Assembly (NCBI GenBank): GCA_013285505.1
Contig: CP053450.1
Coordinates: 2,712,796 to 2,776,795 of the forward strand
Reading direction: 5' to 3'
Origin: Planctomycetota bacterium
GTDB lineage: Bacteria > Planctomycetota > Phycisphaerae > Phycisphaerales > UBA1924
Length of the DNA stretch: 64,000 nt
The notes under the pieces are model-generated. The model did not search any database and was not told the origin of the DNA. It worked only from the letters and a program-made list of their open reading frames with translations. Both the position numbers and the translations under genes were made by a program. The first letter of the stretch is position 1. Each line of letters opens with the position of its first letter. Shown here in pieces: positions 18,298 to 26,314 of this stretch.

Positions 18298-20163
18298 TTA
18301 CTCGACGTCCTTGCCCTCGACCACGTCGGTGACGCTCGGGGCGGCGTGCGGGTGCAGCTCGCCGCGCTTCAGCCTGCCGATGTAGCCGTGGTAGGCCTTC
18401 ATCGACTTGGCACCGAAGAGCAGCATGATGGGGATGTTGGCCACCAGCATGACGCCGAGGCCGAGGGTCGTCCACATGTCGAGTTCGGTGTCGGTGCCGA
18501 TCATGGCGGGCTTGCCGCCCCACGACATCGCCAGCAGCGTGGTCACGAGGATGAGCAGGCAGTAGATCAGCTTGTAGAGCAGGATCGCGGCGTTGGCGGT
18601 CCGCTCGCCCATCGAGCCGAAGAAGTAGTAGACACCCTGTTCTCCGTAGTAGGACCACGAGATCATCGTCGAGAGCGCGAAGAGCCAGGCCGCGATGGAC
18701 ACCAGCCACTTCCCGAGCCCCGGAGTTACTCGATCGAAGGCGTACGCCGTCATGGACGCGCCGGCGTAGTCGCCGTAGAGGCCGAGGTCGAACGAGCCGT
18801 CCTCGTTCTCGCGGAAGTGCGGCTTCATCACCGACTCCAGCGTGCCCCACGACGCGATCCACTGGTCGTCGTCGTTCTTCGAGACGCTCGCGGTCATCTT
18901 GCGGAGGTCGCGGCCGGTGTCGGTGTTCTCGTCCGCCGCGAGCACGACGAAGATCGTCTCGCCCTCTCGCCAGCCCGCGGTCCCTTCGCCGGCACGGCGG
19001 ATCTTCTTGGCCTCGCCGGTCATTGCCGGCAGCGGCGGCGTCGTGAGCGTCCAGGTGTCGGCGATCAGTTCGCCGGCGTCGTCGGTTGCCTGCACGATCT
19101 GCACGCTCGTCGCGTCGGCGAGCGTCGATTCCGCGTCGCGGTTGTACGCACCGCTCGAGAGAATCACCAGCGCGGTCAGCGTGCAGACCACGATCGTGTC
19201 GATGAACGGCTCGAGCCCGGCGACGATGCCCTCACGCACCGGCTCGTCGGTCTTGGCGGCCGAGTGGGCGATGGGGCTGGAGCCCTGTCCGGCCTCCGAG
19301 GAGAACAACGCCCGCTTGACGCCCCACATGGCGGCGTAGGCGAACGTGCCGCCGAGGAACGCGCCCTCCGGGTTCGCGCTCTCGCCCCCGAGGAAGGGCG
19401 GCAGGCCGCTCTTGACGATCAACGCCAGCATCGACGGAATCTGCCCGGCGTTGACGAGCAAGACGTAGCCGGCCGCGAGGACGTAGATGATGCACATGAA
19501 GGGCACGATGCGTCCGGCGACCGCACCGATCCGCTTGATGCCCCCGATGATGACGGTGCCGACGAGCACGGTGAGGATGATCCCCGTCACGACCTGCGGC
19601 ACACCGAAGTAGGTGAACGTGATGTCGGCGACGTTCCAGGCCTGGAACATGTTGCCGCCGGTGATCGCCGAGATGATCAGCGTCACGACGAAGATGCCGC
19701 CGATGATCGCGCCGATCGGGGCGAGACCCCACTCGGCGAAGCCCTTCTTGACGACGAACATCGGGCCGCCGTGCGGGTTCTCCGGGTCGTTGGTGTTTCG
19801 GTAGAGCATCGACTGGGTGACCTCGGTCATCTTCAGGGCCATGCCCAGGATGCCGATGATCCACATCCAGAAAATCGCGCCGGGGCCACCGAGGGCGACG
19901 GCGACGGCCACGCCGGCGATATTGCCGAGGCCGACGGTCGCGGAGAGCGCGGCCGAGAGTGCCTGGAAGTGGTTGATGGCCCCCGGGTCGTTCTTGTCGT
20001 CGTACTTGCCCCGGACGACCGAGACGCCGTGGGTGATCGCTCTGAATTGGCCGAAGCCAGACCAGATCGTAAAGAGCAACCCCGTAATCAACAACGCGTA
20101 GACCGTGTAGTCGGAAAAGAGGATGCCGTTAATCGTGTTGATAAAGTCGTTGACGGATGCCAT
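18298..20163 (-). CDS. Sodium:alanine symporter family (AGCS) protein with a large extra loop
   Basis: 621-residue cation:amino-acid symporter in the inner membrane. AGCS hallmarks are FQALSAALSATVGLGNIAGVAVAVALGGPGAIFWMW, GGPMFVVKKG, and KRALFSSEAGQGSSPIAHSAAKTDEPVREG. The family is usually 450-550 residues. Here residues about 345-470 (DAESTLADATSVQIV ... LGLYGDYAGASM) form a hydrophilic insertion between helices, predicted to be outside the membrane, before MISWSYYGEQGVYYFFGS resumes the core. CGGAG precedes the ATG. It is likely an alanine or glycine transporter; substrate unproven. Confidence 0.9.
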   Translation of the reverse strand: MASVNDFINTINGILFSDYTVYALLITGLLFTIWSGFGQFRAITHGVSVVRGKYDDKNDPGAINHFQALSAALSATVGLGNIAGVAVAVALGGPGAIFWMWIIGILGMALKMTEVTQSMLYRNTNDPENPHGGPMFVVKKGFAEWGLAPIGAIIGGIFVVTLIISAITGGNMFQAWNVADITFTYFGVPQVVTGIILTVLVGTVIIGGIKRIGAVAGRIVPFMCIIYVLAAGYVLLVNAGQIPSMLALIVKSGLPPFLGGESANPEGAFLGGTFAYAAMWGVKRALFSSEAGQGSSPIAHSAAKTDEPVREGIVAGLEPFIDTIVVCTLTALVILSSGAYNRDAESTLADATSVQIVQATDDAGELIADTWTLTTPPLPAMTGEAKKIRRAGEGTAGWREGETIFVVLAADENTDTGRDLRKMTASVSKNDDDQWIASWGTLESVMKPHFRENEDGSFDLGLYGDYAGASMTAYAFDRVTPGLGKWLVSIAAWLFALSTMISWSYYGEQGVYYFFGSMGERTANAAILLYKLIYCLLILVTTLLAMSWGGKPAMIGTDTELDMWTTLGLGVMLVANIPIMLLFGAKSMKAYHGYIGRLKRGELHPHAAPSVTDVVEGKDVE

Positions 20164-20311
20164 GTACGCGTACTCCGGGCGTTCACTCGACCGCCCCTCG
20201 TCGGTGACATTCGCGGCGGGGGCGATCGATGTCGCGATTCAAGCCCACACAATGACGACTTGACCGACTTTTCGCAACCCGGCCCCCTCGGGCGGCGTTC
20301 TGGCGACCAGA

Positions 20312-20317
20312 TAGCAT
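20312..20317 (+). promoter_or_regulatory. -10 box (TAGCAT) 6 nt before ATG 20324
   Basis: TAGCAT, then GCCGAG, then ATG. The spacing is the same as at carA and panB. Confidence 0.45.
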
Positions 20318-20323
20318 GCCGAG

Positions 20324-21041
20324 ATGCCCTGGGATCTTGACGCCATCACCGAGGCTCTGGCCGCCGGTCTCCGGCGCGCCGAGACCGATCTCGCCGAAGA
20401 GCACGCCGTCCACGGACTCGACGCCCTCGACGAGGTCAGCCTGCACCCGATTCTCGCTTCGGGCCTCGCGGCGAGCGACCTGGCGGTGTTCCGCGAGACG
20501 CCCTACCCGGGACAGCCCGGGCGGCTGCCCAAGGAAACCGAGCGGATGCGGTGTGACCTGGTGGCCGCGCCCCGCGATTCGATCGGCATCGCGGACAAGG
20601 TGTTGCAGGGCAAGGAGATGCGCGGGGTTTCCGAGACGCTCTTCGCCGATCTGGCCGAACAGCTCGCGGCTCCGCCGGAGGGTGAGACGCCGCCGGAAGA
20701 TGCCCTGTGGATAGAGATCAAGTCGGTCGGCCAGCACTCCTATGTGGACGGCATTGCCGGGCCAAATCGGAGTTATGCGTCGCAATTCAATCACTGCCGG
20801 CACGATCTCAAGAAGTTGGGCCTCGCCAAGTGCGTCGAGCACGCCGCTCTGGTGCTCGTGCTCTTCCACGAGCGGCCCGAGATCGCCGAACACGACCTCA
20901 TGGCCTTCGTCCACAAGTGTCTGGACCACCACCTGCCCGCGGCGGGGCTCACCACCGCGTCGCTGCCGATCGCGGACCGGATCGGGAACACCGTCTGCAC
21001 GGTCGGCCTGGTGCGTGTGCGCGCGCGGCGGCGATCTCTGA
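20324..21041 (+). CDS. Hypothetical protein with PD-(D/E)XK-like motif (frameshift near the 3' end)
   Basis: No family recognised. The 239-residue product has RMRCDLVAA followed about 55 residues later by ALWIEIKSVGQHS. The Asp ... Glu-X-Lys pattern, each on a predicted strand, is the layout of the PD-(D/E)XK nuclease fold, and a Gln/Asn-rich stretch (PNRSYASQFNHCRHDLKKLG) follows. This is suggestive only. The end is taken at 21041 by restoring GC in the (GC)n tract near 21019-21026, giving VRARGGDL-stop; unrepaired, the frame runs on antisense to lpxB. It is monocistronic between AGCS and lpxB. Confidence 0.55.
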
Positions 21042-21095
21042 CAGACCAGGGCGGCTGCGTGTGGGTGTGCGCGCAGGCGGCCGAGGCTCGGGGCA

Positions 21096-22310
21096 TCAGT
21101 CCGCGGGAGCCTCGTGCCCCGGCAAGCCGAGGCGGGCGAGGATGGCCTTGGCCGCGTCGCGCCCGGCCTGACGGCCTTGGAATTTCTCGACGACGCGGCC
21201 GAGTTCGCCACGCTGACGCGACGCGATCTCGGGGTTCTCGATCAGGCGGACGGCCTGCTCCACCATCGGCTCGTGCCCCCCGAAATGCGGCACCAGCTCG
21301 GGCACGATCTCGCGGCCGGCGATCAGGTTGGGGAGCGTGAGAAACTCGGTGGAGAGGACCCACCTGGCCAGCAGCATGTAGAGCAGCGGGCTCGATTTGT
21401 AGACAATGATCATCGGCCGCTGGTGGCGAGCGATCTGGAGTGTGACCGTGCCGCTGACCACGAGGGCGAGTTCGCTCCAACGCACGACCGCGTCGGTCTG
21501 GGCAACGCCGACGGTCAGCGAGTCCGGCCAGCCGCCCTGCGAGTTGGCGACGTCCCGGATGCGCTTGGCGACGGCCTCGGTCGTGGCGGCGACGACACCG
21601 CTCGTCCCCGGGAAGCGGCGGCAGATCTCGCGGTAGGCGTCCAGCAGCAGCGGCCAGTTCCGTGCGATCTCGGCGGGGCGCGAGCCGGGCAGGAGCGCAA
21701 TCCGGTGCTCGCCGGTCGGGAAGGCCTTGCCCTGCTGGTCGAGCTTGGCTGTGTCGATGTGTTCGTCGAACAGCGGGTGCCCGATGAAGGTCGCCCGGAT
21801 GCCGCGCTCCTTGAACCACGCCTCTTCGAAGGGCAACAGACAGAGCACGCCGTCGGTCAGCCGGCGGAGCTTCCGGATCCGCCAGCCCCCCCACGCCCAG
21901 ATCTGCGGCGCGACCAGATGCAGCACCTCGATGCCCTGCTTCTTGGCGATCTTGCAGATCGGGAAGTTCGCGGCCGGAGAATCCACGGGCACGTGGAGTT
22001 TGACATCAGCACGATCGCGGAGCCAGCCGCGGATTCTCGCGTTGATCCGCTTGTGCTCGCGGATCTTCGCCAGCCCCGGCATGCCCATCACCGCGTCGTC
22101 GCCCGTCCGCTCGATGAGCTCGGCCCCGGCGGCCTCCATGTCCGGACCGCCCCAAGCGTAAATCGGAAGGTCGGGCTGGAGCCGCTTGAGCTCGGCGATG
22201 ACCGCGGCGGCGTGATCGTCGCCGCTCGGCTCGAAGGCGGTGAAGAGTACCGCGGGCAGTGCCTCGTCGGCTGCTCCGGCTTCCGGGATGTGGGATTCCG
22301 CGGGGGGCAT
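21096..22310 (-). CDS. lpxB: Lipid-A-disaccharide synthase
   Basis: GT-B fold glycosyltransferase (GT19) that joins UDP-2,3-diacylglucosamine and lipid X, showing that the organism makes lipid A. It has 404 residues. Family segments are FTAFEPSGDDHAAAVI, VDSPAANFPICK, VAPQIWAWGGWRIRKL, LLPFEEAWFKERGIRATFIGHPLFDE, IALLPGSRPAEIARN and VSGTVTLQIARHQRPMIIVYK. No other lpx gene is nearby. Confidence 0.93.
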   Translation of the reverse strand: MPPAESHIPEAGAADEALPAVLFTAFEPSGDDHAAAVIAELKRLQPDLPIYAWGGPDMEAAGAELIERTGDDAVMGMPGLAKIREHKRINARIRGWLRDRADVKLHVPVDSPAANFPICKIAKKQGIEVLHLVAPQIWAWGGWRIRKLRRLTDGVLCLLPFEEAWFKERGIRATFIGHPLFDEHIDTAKLDQQGKAFPTGEHRIALLPGSRPAEIARNWPLLLDAYREICRRFPGTSGVVAATTEAVAKRIRDVANSQGGWPDSLTVGVAQTDAVVRWSELALVVSGTVTLQIARHQRPMIIVYKSSPLLYMLLARWVLSTEFLTLPNLIAGREIVPELVPHFGGHEPMVEQAVRLIENPEIASRQRGELGRVVEKFQGRQAGRDAAKAILARLGLPGHEAPAD

Positions 22311-22428
22311 GGGCAGGACTCAACACGCCAGCCCCCGCGATGTCAAATATGTCGCCGCAGACTGCGGTCAAGTCGGCGTGAAGAGCGGGCGTGGCGGAGA
22401 GGCTGCGAGATTTGGCCGGGGGGGCTTC

Positions 22429-22434
22429 TACACT
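22429..22434 (+). promoter_or_regulatory. -10 box of rsmB (TACACT), 6 nt from GTG
   Basis: TACACT, then CCGCCC, then GTG at 22441. It supports a start that translation evidence alone would not settle. Confidence 0.45.
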
Positions 22435-22440
22435 CCGCCC

Positions 22441-23892
22441 GTGCCCCCACCCTCCCGCCGCTCCAATCGCCCGAACCGCCCGGACCGCCCCCGCCACGCC
22501 CAGCGTCCGCCGCGAGAGCCGCCGGGGGTCGTGCAACCCGGCCCGCGCGCTGGTGATGGACCGACTGGCGATCGAGTGTGCGCAGTACCCCGACTTCGGG
22601 CTCGACCCGCTGGACGACTCGGGCCTGAGTGATCGCGACGCGGCGTCGCGCATGCGATCTACGACGCCGCCGTCCGGCGGGGCATCACCATCAGCCGCCT
22701 CGCCGGGGGGTTCCTCAAGCAGCCGTGGCACGGGCTCGAGGCCAACGTGCAGGCACCGCTGCTCGCCGGGGCTGCGCAGTTCCTGTTTCTCGACCGCATC
22801 CCGACGCACGCCGCCATCGACGAGACGGTGGAATGGACCAAGCACGCCTCGGGCCGCGGGTCGGCGGGCCTGGTCAACGCGGTTCTGCGCCGCATCGCGG
22901 GTCTGGTCCTGCGCGATCCGGAGGGCAACGCGCAGTTCCGCCCGACCTGGCAGAACGCCCGCGACGAGCTCCCGCTTGCCGACGGGCGTTCGCTGATGCT
23001 CAACGGGCAGGTGCTCGCATCGCAGGAACTCCCCTGCGCAAGCGTCGCGACCGGCGTGCCCAACTGGCAGATCGAGCGGTGGGCCGACGAGTTCGGGGTG
23101 GACGATGCCCTGCACATCGCCTGGCACTCGCTCGCCACCGGCCCGACGATCCTCTACGCGCCGGCCGGGATGCCCGAGTCCCCCGCGACCGCGGCCCATC
23201 ACTCGGAGTCTCACCGCGTGTTTGTCGGGCCCCGCTCTGGCCTCGGCGACCTGCTCGCGGCGACGCCGCACGTCTGGGTGCAGGATGCGACGGCCTCCTC
23301 CGCGATCGAGTTGCTTTCGGGCGATGAGACCACGCCCCCCGCGAGAATCGTCGATCTCTGTGCCGGCCGCGGAACCAAGACCCGCCAGTTGCTGGAGCGG
23401 TACCCCACCGCCGAGATCGTCGCCTGCGAGGTCAGCCAGCCGAGGCTCGAGGATCTTCAGCGGCTGGCCCACGTGTCCGGCGGTCGCGTCCGCGTCTGCC
23501 GGCCCGAGCAGGCCGCTCGCGAATTTTCCGGTGCCTGCGATCTGGTAGTGGCGGACGTGCCGTGCAGCAACAGCGGGGTGCTCGCCCGCCGGGTCGAGGC
23601 CCGCCACCGGTGCAGCGAGCGACAGGTCAAGCGTCTCAACGAGCAGCAGCGGGAGATCCTCGGCGTCGCCCACTCGCTGCTGGCCCCCGGCGCACGGCTG
23701 CTGTATTCGACCTGCAGTCTCGAACACGCCGAGAACGCCTCGATGGCAGCTTGGGCAACCCGCGTCCTCGGGCTGACGCTGGTTCGCGAGCACCTGACGC
23801 TCCCGGCCGGCGGCCCCGGCCGTCCGGCGAGCGAGTATCGCGATGGCGGGTACGCGGCGGTGCTTCAGACTCTCGGCGGCTCGGGCGTGTGA
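22441..23892 (+). CDS. rsmB: RsmB-like 16S rRNA (cytosine-C5) methyltransferase (frameshifts in sequence)
   Basis: SAM-dependent RNA m5C methyltransferase of the RsmB/NOL1 family. The N-terminal NusB-like helices read AVRRGITISRLAGGFLKQPWHGLEANVQAPLLAGAAQFLFLDRIP and LVNAVLRRI. The Rossmann part has VDLCAGRGTKTRQLLE, DVPCSNSGVLARR (first catalytic Cys) and LLYSTCSLEHAENA (second). Two breaks exist: one between 22441 and 22540, and a one-base loss at about 22645 (GGCGCTC read as GGCGTC), repaired to RDAALAHAIYDA. The GTG at 22441 is proposed from the upstream TACACT box; the first 40 codons are Pro/Arg-rich and uncertain. Confidence 0.82.
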
Positions 23893-23947
23893 CGGTCCAC
23901 CCGGTGCTCGCGGCGGGATACACTCCTCTGGGCCTCCACCAGGTCTC

Positions 23948-24070
23948 ATGGCTCGATACCACGCGAAGATCGACCGAACGGCTCCGCCCGACCCCACGCG
24001 ATTGATCGTGCAGCGGGCGGTCCCGAAGGTCCGGAGGACGGATGAACCTTCTCAAGATTCTCAGCAGTGA
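23948..24070 (+). CDS. Possible 40-residue basic protein overlapping the ptsN-like start
   Basis: ATG at 23948 opens a 40-codon frame (MARYHAKIDRTAPPDPTR ... KVRRTDEPSQDSQQ), very basic in its middle. A TACACT -10 box lies 23 nt upstream (23919-23924), so the ATG would be the first start on the transcript. The frame runs 29 nt into the next gene. The ribosome binding site is weak. It could be a real small RNA-binding-type protein, a coupling leader or chance. Confidence 0.35.
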   Translation: MARYHAKIDRTAPPDPTRLIVQRAVPKVRRTDEPSQDSQQ

Positions 24071-24503
24071 CTGCGTCAAAGCCCCCCTGCTTGCGACCGA
24101 CAAGCGCGGTGTGATCAATGAACTCGTAGATGTTCTCGCGGCCGCCGATCGCGTGGCCGACCCGGACGCCCTCAAAGAGGCGGTTTGGACCCGCGAGCAG
24201 ACGCGGACCACCGGCATTGGGCACGGGCTGGCGATTCCCCACGGCAAGTGCGCGGGTATGACCTCGCTGGCGATGGCGATCGGTAAGCCGGCCGAGCCCA
24301 TGGACTTCGAGGCGATCGACGGCCAGCCCGTGAATCTGGTCGTGCTGCTCGCGAGCCCGCCCGACCGCACGAGCGATCACATCCAGGCCCTGGCCCGCAT
24401 CAGCCGGCTCATGACGATGGACGATTTCCGCCAGAGCATCTACGAAGCGGGAACGGCCGAGGAGATCTGGGAACTGCTTGAGCAGGAAGAGACCGCCCGC
24501 TAG
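24042..24503 (+). CDS. PTS EIIA-type (PtsN-like) phosphoacceptor protein
   Basis: 153-residue soluble protein of the fructose/nitrogen EIIA family. The phosphorylated His is in GIGHGLAIPHGKCAGM. MDFEAIDGQPVNLVVLLASPPDRTSDHIQALARISRLM is the conserved second half. No sugar permease is nearby, so a regulatory PtsN-like role is more likely than sugar transport. GGAGG precedes the ATG. The 3' end overlaps the convergent ExbB-like gene by 4 bp. Confidence 0.88.
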   Translation: MNLLKILSSDCVKAPLLATDKRGVINELVDVLAAADRVADPDALKEAVWTREQTRTTGIGHGLAIPHGKCAGMTSLAMAIGKPAEPMDFEAIDGQPVNLVVLLASPPDRTSDHIQALARISRLMTMDDFRQSIYEAGTAEEIWELLEQEETAR

Positions 24504-25177
24504 GCCGTTGGGCCCGCGTCGCCGGCGGGCGAGGCGCCCGAGCGTGCCGCGAGGCTCTGCCCGAACGCATCGAGCCTGCCCAGGCACCGGTCGGCCTTGG
24601 CCCGGAACACCGAGTACGGGAAGAGCGTCACGAGCGCGATGATCAGCCCGAGAGCGGTGGTCACCAGCGCCTCGGCGATCCCTGAGGCGACGGACGAGGG
24701 ATCGGAAATCGGGCCCTGCGTCCCGAGCAGGCGGAAGCTGCGGATGATGCCCGTCACCGTGCCCAAGATGCCCAGCATCGGGGCGGCGGTGATGATGGCA
24801 CTGAGGGTCGCGCCGAACCTCTCGACCTCGCCGCGGATCGTCTCGATGGCCTGCGCCACATCGGCGAGATCAATGTCGGGGTTTCGCGAGGAGGGCCCGT
24901 CCCCCGCACCGGCCCGTTCCTCGTCGGCGAGCATCAGCCTTGCAAACTTGCCAGCCACGACTCCCGTGCGAGCGGCCTCCCGGAGCGCCGCCCATTCCCC
25001 GCGTTTGGCGAGGCCGGACAGCCGGTGGATCGACCGTGTCATCCGCATCTCGCGGTGCCGGAGCCAGTAGAGGAACCGCTCGGCACAGAGCGTGATCGAG
25101 AGCAGACTCACCGCCAGCAGCGGGTACATGACCCAGCCGCCGGCTGCGAGAAGTTGGAGCGGTCCTGCGTTCGGCAT
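24500..25177 (-). CDS. MotA/TolQ/ExbB proton channel family protein
   Basis: 225 residues with three membrane spans: GGWVMYPLLAVSLLSITLCAERFLYW, then after a cytoplasmic segment LSAIITAAPMLGILGTVTGIIRSF and EALVTTALGLIIALVTLFPYSVF. The last two carry the family signature. ExbB-like proteins energise outer-membrane transport or gliding with an ExbD/TolR partner, which is absent here. The start at 25177 lies 7 nt after a minus-strand TACCAT. Confidence 0.88.
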   Translation of the reverse strand: MPNAGPLQLLAAGGWVMYPLLAVSLLSITLCAERFLYWLRHREMRMTRSIHRLSGLAKRGEWAALREAARTGVVAGKFARLMLADEERAGAGDGPSSRNPDIDLADVAQAIETIRGEVERFGATLSAIITAAPMLGILGTVTGIIRSFRLLGTQGPISDPSSVASGIAEALVTTALGLIIALVTLFPYSVFRAKADRCLGRLDAFGQSLAARSGASPAGDAGPTA

Positions 25178-25184
25178 TGGGCGG

Positions 25185-25190
25185 ATGGTA
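25185..25190 (-). promoter_or_regulatory. -10 box of the ExbB-like gene (TACCAT), 7 nt from ATG
   Basis: TACCAT, then CCGCCCA, then ATG at 25177 on the minus strand. Confidence 0.5.
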
Positions 25191-25245
25191 TCAGGCGGAG
25201 AGAGCCCCGCTCCACGGCACCTAGAGTCGGCCTTCGGAGCACGCC

Positions 25246-26202
25246 ATGTCGCCGCACGAGACCGCGTCATCCCATTCCTCGCCCACCGGAAGTCCCGGGC
25301 ACTCGGCGAACGTTGCCACGCTCCCGGCCGGGGTGGTCGGCCCGCTGCCCACGATCGAGAGCCACCTCCGTCTGGCGATCGAGGGGGCGGACGCCCCCGC
25401 CTCTCTCCGCTCGGCGATGGCGTACGCGACGCTGGACGGCGGGAAGAGGCTCCGGCCGCTGCTCGCGTGGCACGCCTGTGTGGCGGTCGGCGGGGAGGGC
25501 CCAGAGAGCCTTCCGGCGTGTGTGGCGGTCGAGTTGATCCACTGTTTCAGCCTCGTGCACGACGATCTGCCGGCCCTCGATAACGACGACCTCCGCCGCG
25601 GCAGGCCGACACTGCACCGGCACGCCGGCGAGGCGATGGCGATCCTTGCCGGGGATGCCCTGCTGACGCACGCGTTCCGTGTCTTGGCGACTACCGCTCC
25701 CGAGGGGCGATTCGGTGCCCTGGCGGGAGAACTGGCGGCGGCGTGCGAGCAGATGATCGCCGGTCAGGTGCTGGACACGCTCGGCTTTGGCGGCGAGCCG
25801 GAGGCCGAACAGCGGACCGACCAGCAGCGGCTTGAAGCGATCCATCACGGCAAGACCGGGGCGATGCTCGTCGCGGCACTGCGCATGGGAGGCCTCTGTG
25901 CCGACGGCGCGGACCCGGGCGGTCTCGACCGCCTCAGCGAGTACGGCCGCTCGATCGGGCTGATGTTCCAGATCGTCGACGACCTGCTCGATGTCACGCA
26001 GACCAGCGAGCATCTGGGCAAGCGGGCGGGCAAGGACGAGGAGGCGGGAAAGCTGACCTATCCACGGGTCCTCGGGGTCGAGCGATCCCGCGCCCTGGTC
26101 CGAGAATTGGAGGAAGAGTCCATCGCGGCTCTCTCGCCGCTCGGGGCCCCGGCCGAACCGCTTCGCGCTCTGTCGCGATACCTCGCGGTCAGGACCCGCT
26201 AA
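25246..26202 (+). CDS. ispA: Polyprenyl (farnesyl/geranylgeranyl) diphosphate synthase
   Basis: 318-residue trans-prenyltransferase that condenses IPP with allylic diphosphates. The first Asp-rich motif is HDDLPALDNDDLRRGRPTLH and the second is FQIVDDLLDV; LDGGKRLRPLL and GKTGAMLVAAL bind IPP and the allylic substrate. The extra residues inside the first motif fit short-chain FPP/GGPP synthases. CGGAG lies 6 nt before the ATG, and TAGAGT about 35 nt upstream. It is followed by dxs, the first MEP-pathway enzyme, so the pair feeds isoprenoid synthesis. Confidence 0.92.
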   Translation: MSPHETASSHSSPTGSPGHSANVATLPAGVVGPLPTIESHLRLAIEGADAPASLRSAMAYATLDGGKRLRPLLAWHACVAVGGEGPESLPACVAVELIHCFSLVHDDLPALDNDDLRRGRPTLHRHAGEAMAILAGDALLTHAFRVLATTAPEGRFGALAGELAAACEQMIAGQVLDTLGFGGEPEAEQRTDQQRLEAIHHGKTGAMLVAALRMGGLCADGADPGGLDRLSEYGRSIGLMFQIVDDLLDVTQTSEHLGKRAGKDEEAGKLTYPRVLGVERSRALVRELEEESIAALSPLGAPAEPLRALSRYLAVRTR

Positions 26203-26314
26203 ACAGAAAGAATCTCGCCGCCGCAGCAGGAACCCCGCGTCGGCCAGTCGTACAATCCTTTCAGAATGCATTGAAAGTTCGCCCCGCCAGCGCGAGAATC
26301 CCGAAGAAGGTCCC

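Noticed and set aside
18346..20340. Plus-strand open frame of about 660 codons opposite the symporter gene
   Set aside because: Exact antisense shadow of the AGCS gene, with His/Asp/Arg-rich nonsense sequence typical of reversed membrane-protein codons.
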